A DNA stretch of 64,000 nt, from the NCBI RefSeq assembly GCF_013385425.1, contig NZ_JACAQA010000016.1:21931-85930 (forward strand). Reading direction: 5' to 3'. Each line of letters opens with the position of its first letter. The first letter of the stretch is position 1. The notes under the pieces were generated by a model. It was not told the DNA's origin, ran no database searches, and saw only the letters and a list, made by a program, of their open reading frames with translations. Source of the stretch: Pseudomonas gingeri. GTDB lineage: Bacteria; Pseudomonadota; Gammaproteobacteria; Pseudomonadales; Pseudomonadaceae. Position numbers and translations under genes: made by a program. Of the stretch, positions 26,477-34,869 are shown piece after piece.

Positions 26477-29002
26477 TCAGAGGCTGCGAGCAACCTGGAC
26501 CTTCTCGTAGACTTCGATCTTGTCACCGACCTTGACGTCGTTGTAGCTCTTCACGCCGATACCGCATTCCATGCCGGCACGCACTTCGGAAGCGTCATCC
26601 TTGAAGCGGCGCAGGGATTCCAGCTCGCCTTCGAAGATAACGATGTCTTCACGCAGTACACGGATTGGACGGTTACGGTGAACAACACCCTCGATCACCA
26701 TGCAACCGGCGATCGCGCCAAACTTCGGCGAGCGGAACACGTCACGCACTTCAGCGGTACCCAGGATGTTCTCGCGAACATCGCTGCCCAGCATACCGGT
26801 GAGGGCTTTCTTGACGTCTTCGATGATGTCGTAGATCACGTTGTAGTAACGCATATCCAGACCTTCCTGCTCGACGATCTTCCGTGCGCCAGCATCGGCA
26901 CGCACGTTGAAGCCGAACAGTACAGCGTTGGAGGCCAGTGCCAGGTTGGCGTCGGACTCGGTGATACCGCCGACACCGCCACCGACAACACGCACTTGCA
27001 CTTCGTCGTTACCCAGGCCGTTCAAGGCGCCGTTCAACGCTTCCAGCGAACCACGGACGTCGGATTTGAGGACGATGTTAAGCGTCTTCTTCTCTTCCTG
27101 GCCCATGTTCTCGAAGATGTTCTCAAGCTTGCCGGCGTGTGCACGGGCCAGTTTGACTTCGCGGAACTTGCCTTGACGGAACAGAGCCACTTCACGGGCT
27201 TTCTTCTCGTCGGCAACCACGCTCATCTCGTCGCCAGCGTCCGGGGTACCGTCCAGGCCGAGGATCTCGACCGGGATGGAAGGACCGGCTTCCTTGATCG
27301 GCTTGCCGTTCTCGTCGAGCATGGCCCGTACACGGCCATAGTTCGAACCGACCAGGACCATGTCGCCTTGGCGCAGGGTACCGTCTTGAACCAGAACGGT
27401 AGCCACCGGGCCACGACCTTTGTCGAGACGCGATTCCACCACGACGCCGCGGCCAGGAGCCGACGGAGTCGCTTTCAGTTCCAGAACTTCGGCTTGCAGC
27501 AGGACCGCTTCGAGCAACTCGTCCACGCCGGTACCGACTTTCGCCGAAACCGATACGAACGGGGTGTCGCCGCCCCACTCTTCCGAGGTCACGCCATGAA
27601 CCGACAGTTCGCTACGGATGCGATCGAGATCGGCGCCCGGCTTGTCGATCTTGTTCACGGCAACCACCAGTGGAACACCGGCAGCCTTGGCGTGCTGGAC
27701 GGCTTCAATGGTCTGCGGCATTACGCCGTCGTCCGCTGCAACCACCAGGATCACGATGTCAGTGGCCTTGGCACCACGGGCACGCATCGCGGTAAACGCG
27801 GCGTGGCCCGGGGTGTCGAGGAAGGTGACCATGCCGCGATCGGTTTCAACGTGGTACGCACCGATGTGCTGGGTGATACCACCGGCTTCGCCGGCCGCTA
27901 CCTTGGCACGACGGATGTAGTCGAGCAGCGAGGTCTTACCGTGGTCAACGTGGCCCATGACGGTCACGACCGGTGCACGGGAGAACGCTTCACCTTCGAA
28001 CTTCAGGGACTCGGCCAGGGAATCTTCCAGGGCGGTGTCGCTGACCAGGGTCACTTTGTGGCCCAGTTCTTCAGCAACCAGCTGGGCAGTTTCCTGGTCC
28101 AGTACCTGGTTGATGGTGGCCGGGGTACCCAGCTTGAACATGAACTTGATGATTTCAGCAGCCTTGACCGACATCTGCTGGGCGAGATCGCCAACAGTGA
28201 TGGTCTCGCCGATCTTCACTTCACGCACGATAGGGCCGGTTGGGCTCTGGAAACCGTGGGCGTTGCGTTTCTTCAGCTTGGCCTTGCCGCGACCGCCACG
28301 ACGGAAACCGTCGCTTTCTTCGTCGGTAGTGCGCGGAGCCACGCGTGGCGCCGGCGCCTTTTCCTTGACCGAAGCACGGTGCGGGGCGTTCTTGCGTTCG
28401 CCATCGCCACTGCCGCTACGACGATTGCTATCGTCGGCACGTGGCTTGTCCGGGCGACGCGGTTCTTCGCGCTTGCGCTCGACGGCTGGTGCAGGAGCGG
28501 CCGCCGCGACTTCACGGACAGGCTCGGCAGCGACAACAGGTGCCTGGGCAACGGCTTCGACCACCGCAGCGTTACCCGGAGCAGCAGCAGGCTGGCGGCG
28601 CGCTTCTTCTTCGGCGCGACGCTTGGCTTCTTCTTCAGCCTTTTGACGAGCCGCATTCTCTACGGCACGACGTTCTTCCAGCTCGCGCTTGCGCTCGGCT
28701 TCGATTTCTTCCGGGCTGCGTTGTACGAAGACTTTCTTCTTGCGTACTTCAACGCTGATGCTTTTGCTACCGGCAACACGCAGGGTGCTGGTGGTCTTGC
28801 GCTGCAAGGTAATCTTGCGCGGCTCTTCCACTTTAGCCTTGTGGCTGCTTTTCAGGTGAGTCAGCAGCGATTGCTTCTCACTGTCGGTCACATGTTCCTC
28901 GGCGGCGGTGTGTGGCAGACCTGCCTCACGCATCTGCTGCAACAGGCGCTCTACCGGTGTTTTGACCTCATCGGCCAGTTGTTTCACCGTGACTTGCGTC
29001 AT
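26477..29002 (-). CDS. infB: Translation initiation factor IF-2
   Basis: IF-2 brings initiator tRNA to the 30S subunit and promotes subunit joining. The 841-residue protein has the IF2-associated N-terminal domain (V-T-V-K-Q-L-A-D-E-V), then a long charged and alanine-rich linker (about residues 60-320). The GTPase domain has G-H-V-D-H-G-K-T-S, D-T-P-G-H-A-A-F and N-K-I-D-K-P, followed by the beta-barrel and initiator-tRNA-binding domains. It starts 27 bases after nusA. In-frame internal starts that would give shorter isoforms, as in E. coli, were not resolved. Confidence 0.98.
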   Translation of the reverse strand: MTQVTVKQLADEVKTPVERLLQQMREAGLPHTAAEEHVTDSEKQSLLTHLKSSHKAKVEEPRKITLQRKTTSTLRVAGSKSISVEVRKKKVFVQRSPEEIEAERKRELEERRAVENAARQKAEEEAKRRAEEEARRQPAAAPGNAAVVEAVAQAPVVAAEPVREVAAAAPAPAVERKREEPRRPDKPRADDSNRRSGSGDGERKNAPHRASVKEKAPAPRVAPRTTDEESDGFRRGGRGKAKLKKRNAHGFQSPTGPIVREVKIGETITVGDLAQQMSVKAAEIIKFMFKLGTPATINQVLDQETAQLVAEELGHKVTLVSDTALEDSLAESLKFEGEAFSRAPVVTVMGHVDHGKTSLLDYIRRAKVAAGEAGGITQHIGAYHVETDRGMVTFLDTPGHAAFTAMRARGAKATDIVILVVAADDGVMPQTIEAVQHAKAAGVPLVVAVNKIDKPGADLDRIRSELSVHGVTSEEWGGDTPFVSVSAKVGTGVDELLEAVLLQAEVLELKATPSAPGRGVVVESRLDKGRGPVATVLVQDGTLRQGDMVLVGSNYGRVRAMLDENGKPIKEAGPSIPVEILGLDGTPDAGDEMSVVADEKKAREVALFRQGKFREVKLARAHAGKLENIFENMGQEEKKTLNIVLKSDVRGSLEALNGALNGLGNDEVQVRVVGGGVGGITESDANLALASNAVLFGFNVRADAGARKIVEQEGLDMRYYNVIYDIIEDVKKALTGMLGSDVRENILGTAEVRDVFRSPKFGAIAGCMVIEGVVHRNRPIRVLREDIVIFEGELESLRRFKDDASEVRAGMECGIGVKSYNDVKVGDKIEVYEKVQVARSL

Positions 29003-29029
29003 GCACTTCTCTCCTCAGGCCGCGCCTAA

Positions 29030-30511
29030 TTACTCGAACCAATGGGCTCGGGCGGCCATGATCAACTTGCCGGCACGATCATCGTCAATGCCGTCGATGT
29101 CGAGCAGGTCGTCAATAGACTGCTCGGCCAGGTCTTCGCGGGTAATTACGCCGCGCACCGCCAGTTCCATCGCCAAATCCTTGTCCATACCCTCAAGCGA
29201 GAGCAGGTCTTCGGCCGGATGGGCGTCTGCCAGCTTTTCCTCAGTAGCGATGGCTTTAGTCAACAAACGATCCTTGGCCCGAGCGCGAAGCTCGTTGACG
29301 GTGTCTTCGTCAAAGCCATCGATGTTGAGCATTTCTTCCAACGGTACGTAGGCAATCTCTTCCAGGCTGGTAAAGCCTTCATCAACCAGTACCTGCGCCA
29401 GATCTTCGTCGACTTCCAGCTCGTCGATGAAGTTGCGCAGAATGTCACCGGTCTCTGCTTGCTGCTTAGCCTGGATGTCCGATTCGGTCATCACATTCAG
29501 GGTCCAGCCGGTCAACTGGCTGGCCAGACGCACGTTCTGACCACCGCGACCGATGGCCTGAGCGAGATTGTCTGCGCCGACGGCGATGTCCATCGCGTGG
29601 GCATCCTCGTCAACGATAATTGCCGCGACTTCCGCCGGCGACATGGCGTTGATCACGAACTGCGCCGGGTTGTCATCCCACAGGACGATGTCCACGCGCT
29701 CGCCGCCCAACTCGCCGGAGACGGCCTGGACGCGCGAACCGCGCATACCAATGCACGCGCCTTGCGGGTCGATGCGTTTGTCCTTGGAGCGGACCGCGAT
29801 CTTGGCGCGCGAACCCGGGTCACGGGACGCGGCCATCACTTCGATCAGGCCTTCGGCGATTTCCGGCACTTCGATACGGAACAGCTCGATCAGCATTTCC
29901 GGCGCGGTACGCGACAGGATCAACTGAGGGCCGCGGTTCTCGGTGCGGATTTCCTTGAGCAGGGCGCGCACGCGCACGCCGACGCGGAAAGTCTCGCGGG
30001 AAATGATGTCTTCGCGGGCCAGCAGCGCTTCGGCGTTGTTACCCAGGTCAACGATGACGTTGTCACGGGTGACTTTCTTCACGGTGCCGGAGATGATTTC
30101 CCCCAGGCGCTCGCGATAGGCGTCGACGACCTGTGCACGCTCGGCTTCGCGAACCTTCTGCACAATGACTTGCTTGGCGGTCTGAGCGGCGATGCGACCG
30201 AATTCGATGGACTCGATCTTGTCTTCGACGACGTCGCCAACCTTGGCGCCTGGGTGGGTTTCTGCGACTTTGCTCGGCCAGGTCTCGATCGCCGGATCAT
30301 CAAGATCGGCTTCCTCGACGACTGTCCAGCGACGGAAAGTCTCATAGGCACCGGTGTGGCGGTTGATTTCCACACGCAGGTCAACTTCGTCTTCAAAGCG
30401 CTTCTTGGTAGCGGTCGCCAGAGCAATCTCCAGCGCCTCAAAAATCACGCTTGCCGGTACACCCTTTTCGTTGGATACCGACTCAACAACCAGCAATACT
30501 TCTTTGCTCAT
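29030..30511 (-). CDS. nusA: Transcription termination/antitermination factor NusA
   Basis: NusA binds RNA polymerase and affects pausing, termination and rRNA antitermination. The 493-residue protein (ATG at 30511, M-S-K-E-V-L-L-V-V-E) has the N-terminal polymerase-binding domain, an S1 domain (G-T-V-K-K-V-T-R-D-N-V-I-V-D-L-G), and KH domains with G-M-R-G-S-R-V and I-G-R-G-G-Q-N-V-R. Two C-terminal acidic repeats (E-D-L-A, D-D-L-x-D-I-D-G-I) bind the polymerase alpha subunit. An upstream alternative start exists but adds an unlikely basic tail. It lies 47 bases after rimP. Confidence 0.98.
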   Translation of the reverse strand: MSKEVLLVVESVSNEKGVPASVIFEALEIALATATKKRFEDEVDLRVEINRHTGAYETFRRWTVVEEADLDDPAIETWPSKVAETHPGAKVGDVVEDKIESIEFGRIAAQTAKQVIVQKVREAERAQVVDAYRERLGEIISGTVKKVTRDNVIVDLGNNAEALLAREDIISRETFRVGVRVRALLKEIRTENRGPQLILSRTAPEMLIELFRIEVPEIAEGLIEVMAASRDPGSRAKIAVRSKDKRIDPQGACIGMRGSRVQAVSGELGGERVDIVLWDDNPAQFVINAMSPAEVAAIIVDEDAHAMDIAVGADNLAQAIGRGGQNVRLASQLTGWTLNVMTESDIQAKQQAETGDILRNFIDELEVDEDLAQVLVDEGFTSLEEIAYVPLEEMLNIDGFDEDTVNELRARAKDRLLTKAIATEEKLADAHPAEDLLSLEGMDKDLAMELAVRGVITREDLAEQSIDDLLDIDGIDDDRAGKLIMAARAHWFE

Positions 30512-30558
30512 CGTACGCCTCGCCTTTCGCAAGCCATTGGATCCGCGGGATCCGCGTC

Positions 30559-31017
30559 TCAGTCAAAACTGGGAATAATGTTGGCCTTGTCGATCAAATC
30601 GATCGGCAACAGGAACTCATGGTCTTCCACCTGCACCACGATGTCCTGCTCTTCCACTCCGCGCAGAAGGCCCTGAAAATTACGTCGACCTTCGAACGGC
30701 GAGCGCAACTTTATCTTCACTTGTTCGCCGGCATGCGAGGCAAACTGTTCAAGGGTGAACAGCGGGCGTTCCATGCCAGGAGAGGAAACCTCAAGGGTGT
30801 ATTCATTGGTGATGGGGTCTTCGACGTCCAGGACACCACTGATCTGGCGGCTGACGATGGCACAGTCGTCCACCAGCACACCGCCTTCTTTATCGATATA
30901 AACGCGCAACACGGAATGGCGACCTTGAGCCGAATACTCAATACCCCAGCATTCATAGCCAAGGGCCACGACCACCGGGGCCAACAAGGCCTGCAACTGT
31001 TCTAGCTTGCTCGACAC
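30559..31017 (-). CDS. rimP: Ribosome maturation factor RimP
   Basis: RimP assists 30S assembly. The 152-residue protein has V-A-L-G-Y-E-C-W-G-I-E-Y, R-V-Y-I-D-K-E-G-G-V, S-R-Q-I-S-G-V-L-D-V-E-D-P-I and E-V-S-S-P-G-M-E-R-P-L-F, all family blocks. I chose the GTG at 31017 because GAGGGGG sits at the right distance before it. ATGs upstream (31035, 31062) lack such a site. tRNA-fMet lies about 140 bases upstream, the metY-rimP-nusA arrangement known from E. coli. Confidence 0.95.
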   Translation of the reverse strand: MSSKLEQLQALLAPVVVALGYECWGIEYSAQGRHSVLRVYIDKEGGVLVDDCAIVSRQISGVLDVEDPITNEYTLEVSSPGMERPLFTLEQFASHAGEQVKIKLRSPFEGRRNFQGLLRGVEEQDIVVQVEDHEFLLPIDLIDKANIIPSFD

Positions 31018-31160
31018 CTGAACCCCCTCGTGCATCTCTGTGCATGCAATAGAAATAAACAAAAAATGGGCGAATCGCCCATCCCTGAAACGCCGTCGAA
31101 CAGCGGCGTCATGAAGTACCCAGCCAACAAAAAGCCCCTGAAAAGGGGCTCCGCTAAAAC

Positions 31161-31237
<77 letters not shown>

Positions 31238-31333
31238 ACAAAGCTGGGGCGGAAGTATACGACCGATCCCTTGCAGGGTCAATGTAACCTTCCACCTACA
31301 AGAAAGCCCGCAACAGCGGGCTCTCCTGATAAT

Positions 31334-31419
31334 TGGTACCGAGAAGGGGACTCGAACCCCTACACCCTATGGGCACAACCACCTCAAGGTTGCGTGTCTA
31401 CCAATTCCACCACCTCGGC
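31334..31419 (-). tRNA. tRNA-Leu (GAG)
   Basis: The 86-base minus-strand sequence has a long variable arm, anticodon loop TTGAGGT (anticodon GAG) and encoded CCA. The class II shape and GAG anticodon identify leucine. It lies between secG and tRNA-fMet. Confidence 0.97.
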
Positions 31420-31448
31420 AATACAACGTTTACAGCATGAAACCCATT

Positions 31449-31829
31449 TTACTTCTGCTCTGGAGCCTTGGGTACATCAGTCGGTGAGGCCGACTTTGGT
31501 TCCTGGAGCACCGGTACATCATCAGATGCCGGTTTCTGCTTTGGCACTTCCAACACCGCTGGGTTTGGCAAACCTACTTGAGTCAGCTCATGAGCTTTCT
31601 CTTTAGCAAAGTAACCTAACCCCAAGCTGGTTATGAAGAAACCTGCGGCAAGTATAGCAGTAAACTTACTAAGAAAGGTAGAGGAACCTTGGCTTCCGAA
31701 CACAGTATTTGAAGCACCTGCCCCGAAAGACGCACCAGCGTCCGCACCTTTACCCTGTTGCAGCAATACCAGAGCGACAACGCCCAGGGCACCCAACAGA
31801 TGAAGAACGACTACGACTGTTTCCAGCAT
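31449..31829 (-). CDS. secG: Protein translocase subunit SecG
   Basis: SecG is the small non-essential part of the SecYEG channel in the inner membrane. The 126-residue protein starts M-L-E-T-V-V-V-V-L-H-L-L, a first membrane helix. It has the conserved L-L-Q-Q-G-K-G-A-D-A-G-A-S-F-G-A-G cytoplasmic loop and a second helix near residues 53-72 (T-A-I-L-A-A-G-F-F-I-T-S-L). The C-terminal third is rich in K, P, A and E. It follows tpiA by four bases and precedes tRNA-Leu, the common Pseudomonas order. Confidence 0.97.
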   Translation of the reverse strand: MLETVVVVLHLLGALGVVALVLLQQGKGADAGASFGAGASNTVFGSQGSSTFLSKFTAILAAGFFITSLGLGYFAKEKAHELTQVGLPNPAVLEVPKQKPASDDVPVLQEPKSASPTDVPKAPEQK

Positions 31830-31833
31830 TTTT

Positions 31834-32589
31834 TCAGTTTCCCGCGGCGCGACAGATCGCACCGAACTCATCTGCATTCAGGGAAGCCCCACCAATGAGC
31901 CCCCCATCGATATCCGGCATGCCGAACAGTTCGACCGCATTGGCCGCCTTCACGCTGCCGCCGTATAGAAGCCGCACACCTTGTGCGACCTCAGAATTCT
32001 TTGCCGCCAACTGCGCGCGAATGGCGGCGTGCACATCCTGCGCCTGTTGCGGCGAAGCTGTCAGCCCGGTGCCAATGGCCCAGACCGGTTCGTAAGCGAT
32101 GACAGCCTTGGCAAAAGCGCCGACACCCAGCTCCTCGATAATACTGTCCAGCTGACGCGAAACCACTTCCAGCGTCTTGCCGGCCTCACGCTGCTCCAGG
32201 GTTTCCCCTACACAGAGCACCGGAATCAAACCACAGGCCTGCGCTGCCGCAAACTTGCGGATGAGGACCGCATCCAACTCACCCATGATCAGGCGACGTT
32301 CGGAATGCCCTACCAGCACCAGGGAACACCCTGCATCGAGCAACTGACTCGGTGCAACTTCACCGGTCAAGGCGCCCTGCTGGGGCTCCACCGCCGAGTT
32401 CTGCGCACCCACCAGAATCGATTTGCCTTCCAAGCCTTCAACCACTTGGCTGATATGCAGGCAAGACGGGAATACCGCCACATCGACACCGCTCGGCAAG
32501 GCCAGGTCACGCAGGCCGTTGATCAGCTCGACGACGCTGGCGCGGGTACCGTGCATCTTCCAGTTACCAGCTACCATTGGGCGACGCAT
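31834..32589 (-). CDS. tpiA: Triosephosphate isomerase
   Basis: TpiA interconverts dihydroxyacetone phosphate and glyceraldehyde-3-phosphate. The 251-residue protein has the substrate lysine in A-G-N-W-K-M-H, the catalytic histidine in L-V-G-H-S-E-R-R, and the catalytic glutamate in A-Y-E-P-V-W-A-I-G-T-G, with the phosphate loop L-Y-G-G-S-V-K near the end. It lies 66 bases downstream of glmM and four bases before secG on the same strand. Confidence 0.98.
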   Translation of the reverse strand: MRRPMVAGNWKMHGTRASVVELINGLRDLALPSGVDVAVFPSCLHISQVVEGLEGKSILVGAQNSAVEPQQGALTGEVAPSQLLDAGCSLVLVGHSERRLIMGELDAVLIRKFAAAQACGLIPVLCVGETLEQREAGKTLEVVSRQLDSIIEELGVGAFAKAVIAYEPVWAIGTGLTASPQQAQDVHAAIRAQLAAKNSEVAQGVRLLYGGSVKAANAVELFGMPDIDGGLIGGASLNADEFGAICRAAGN

Positions 32590-32655
32590 GCTGTACCTCG
32601 CAGGTCAAAGTGGGCGCAGATGTTACCCAACCACATCCTCACTGGCAAGCCGAAA

Positions 32656-33993
32656 TCAGGCGCAAACTTCAGTCACCAGTTTTGCCAGTGCATCGGCGTG
32701 ACCACGGACCATCGCTTCGTCCTCGCCTTCGACCATTACCCGCACCAGCGGCTCGGTACCGGACTTGCGCAACAGCACCCGGCCGCGACCGTTCATGGCC
32801 TCGGTGACACGCTCGCAAGCCTGCATCACCTTCGGGTGTTTGACCGGGTCGACGCCGCCGGCAAAACGCACATTGACCAGCACCTGCGGGCACTTGCGCA
32901 GCGCCTGGCGCGCCTGGGCCAGACCTTCGCCACGGCGGCGCAGGGCCATCAGGGTTTGCAACGCGGCGATGATCGCATCACCGGTAGTGGTGTGATTCAG
33001 GCAGAGAATATGCCCGGAGTTTTCACCCCCCACCAGCCAGTTGCGCTCCAGCAACTCGGCAATCACATAACGGTCGCCGACATTGGCGCGCACGAACGGG
33101 ATATCCAGCTCCTTGAAGGCCAGCTCGAGCCCCAGGTTGCTCATCAAGGTACCGACCACACCGCCGTTCAGCTTGCCGCGCTCGGCCATATCCCGGGCAA
33201 TGATGAACACCAGTTCGTCACCATCCACCACGGCACCGGTGTGATCGACCATCAACACCCGATCGCCGTCGCCGTCGAAGGCGATGCCCAGGTCCGCCTG
33301 CTCGGCCAGCACCGCCGCCTGCAGCGACTTCATATGGGTCGAACCGCAGTTGTCGTTGATGTTCAGACCGTTGGGCGCCGCCGACAGGGCGACGACCTGC
33401 GCGCCCAGTTCGCGAAACACACTCGGCGCGACCTTGTAGGTGGCGCCGTGGGCACAGTCGATAACAATCTTCAGGCCCGCGAGATTGGTCCCCGACGGCA
33501 CACTGCTCTTGCAGAATTCGATATAGCGACCAGCCGCGTCATTGATCCGCGAGACCTTGCCGAGCTTTTCCGACTCGACCACGGTCATCGGCGCATCGAG
33601 CAATTCCTCGATCATCAGTTCGACATCATCCGGCAGCTTGGTGCCCGCGCCAGAGAAAAACTTGATGCCGTTGTCGTCATGGGGGTTGTGCGACGCGCTG
33701 ATCACGATCCCCGCCTCGGCATGAAAGGTCCGGGTCAGGTAGGCGATGGCCGGCGTCGGCATCGGCCCCAGCAGCATCACATCGGCGCCGGCAGCGGAAA
33801 GACCGGCTTCCAGGGCGGACTCGAACATATAGCCGGAGATCCGCGTGTCCTTGCCAACCAGCACCTTGCAGGCACCCAGCTTGCGGAACGCCATGCCGGC
33901 GGCCCAACCGAGCTTGAGCATGAAGTCCGGGGTGATCGGGTACTGCCCTACGCGCCCACGAATACCGTCGGTGCCGAAGTATTTTTTCTTCAT
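32656..33993 (-). CDS. glmM: Phosphoglucosamine mutase
   Basis: GlmM converts glucosamine-6-phosphate to glucosamine-1-phosphate for peptidoglycan and lipopolysaccharide. The 445-residue protein starts M-K-K-K-Y-F-G-T-D-G-I-R-G. The phosphoserine lies in I-S-A-S-H-N-P, the magnesium loop is D-G-D-G-D-R, and the C-terminal phosphate site is R-K-S-G-T-E-P. The ATG at 33993 is preferred over a longer frame because it gives the family N terminus. folP ends 16 bases upstream, the folP-glmM pairing found in many gammaproteobacteria. Confidence 0.98.
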   Translation of the reverse strand: MKKKYFGTDGIRGRVGQYPITPDFMLKLGWAAGMAFRKLGACKVLVGKDTRISGYMFESALEAGLSAAGADVMLLGPMPTPAIAYLTRTFHAEAGIVISASHNPHDDNGIKFFSGAGTKLPDDVELMIEELLDAPMTVVESEKLGKVSRINDAAGRYIEFCKSSVPSGTNLAGLKIVIDCAHGATYKVAPSVFRELGAQVVALSAAPNGLNINDNCGSTHMKSLQAAVLAEQADLGIAFDGDGDRVLMVDHTGAVVDGDELVFIIARDMAERGKLNGGVVGTLMSNLGLELAFKELDIPFVRANVGDRYVIAELLERNWLVGGENSGHILCLNHTTTGDAIIAALQTLMALRRRGEGLAQARQALRKCPQVLVNVRFAGGVDPVKHPKVMQACERVTEAMNGRGRVLLRKSGTEPLVRVMVEGEDEAMVRGHADALAKLVTEVCA

Positions 33994-34009
33994 CAGAACT
34001 CCATCGTTC

Positions 34010-34861
34010 TTATTGTGCAGCGTCGACGGCAGCAATCATGCGCACCACGTCGACCGTTTCGGCGACATCGTGCACACGAAGAATCCGTGCGCCCTTGCTT
34101 ATCGCCAATGCCGCCAGGGCCAGGCCGCCGTACAGGCGTTCACCGACCGGGCGACCGAGGGCCTGTCCTATCATGCTCTTGCGCGAGACGCCGACCAATA
34201 GCGGCCGCCCCAGGGCATGCAAGGCTTCCATATGCTTGAACAGGCTCAGGTTGTGCGCCAGGGTCTTGGCAAAGCCAAACCCCGGGTCGAGCACAATGCG
34301 CTCGGCGGCGATACCGGCTGCCGCGCATACCGCCATGTGCTCGGCGAGAAAATCCACCACCTCGCGCGTGACGTCGTCGTAGTGGGGATTGTCCTGCATA
34401 TTGCCCGGCTCGCCGAGCATATGCATCAGACAGACCGGCAAGCCGGTAGACGCAGCAGCCTGCAGGGCACCGTCACGCCGCAACGAGCGCACGTCATTGA
34501 TCAGGCCCGCGCCCAAGCGAGCGCTCTCCAGCATGACCTGCGGCGTGGACGTATCGACCGAGATGATCACATCCAGTTCCCGATGGATACGCTCGACCAC
34601 CGGCGCGACACGCTCCAGCTCCTCCAGAGGAGAAACCACGGGCGCACCGGGACGGGTCGACTCGCCACCGATATCGATCAGCGTCGCCCCCGCCTCGACC
34701 ATGGCCTGCGCGTGGCGCAAGGCGGCATCGAGGTGGTTGAAACGACCGCCATCGGAAAAGGAATCAGGGGTGACGTTGAGGATGCCCATGACATGCGTCC
34801 GGGCCAAATCAAGAACCCGGTTGCCGCAAGGCAACCGGGTCGAGGACTGAACAGAAGTCAT
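34010..34861 (-). CDS. folP: Dihydropteroate synthase
   Basis: FolP condenses para-aminobenzoate with dihydropterin pyrophosphate and is the sulfonamide target. The 283-residue protein has M-G-I-L-N-V-T-P-D-S-F-S-D-G-G, I-D-I-G-G-E-S-T-R-P-G-A and the later V-G-V-S-R-K-S-M-I, the standard pterin and sulfa-site motifs. It starts eight bases after the ftsH stop, so ftsH-folP-glmM is probably a single transcript. Confidence 0.98.
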   Translation of the reverse strand: MTSVQSSTRLPCGNRVLDLARTHVMGILNVTPDSFSDGGRFNHLDAALRHAQAMVEAGATLIDIGGESTRPGAPVVSPLEELERVAPVVERIHRELDVIISVDTSTPQVMLESARLGAGLINDVRSLRRDGALQAAASTGLPVCLMHMLGEPGNMQDNPHYDDVTREVVDFLAEHMAVCAAAGIAAERIVLDPGFGFAKTLAHNLSLFKHMEALHALGRPLLVGVSRKSMIGQALGRPVGERLYGGLALAALAISKGARILRVHDVAETVDVVRMIAAVDAAQ

Positions 34862-34869
34862 TTCAAACC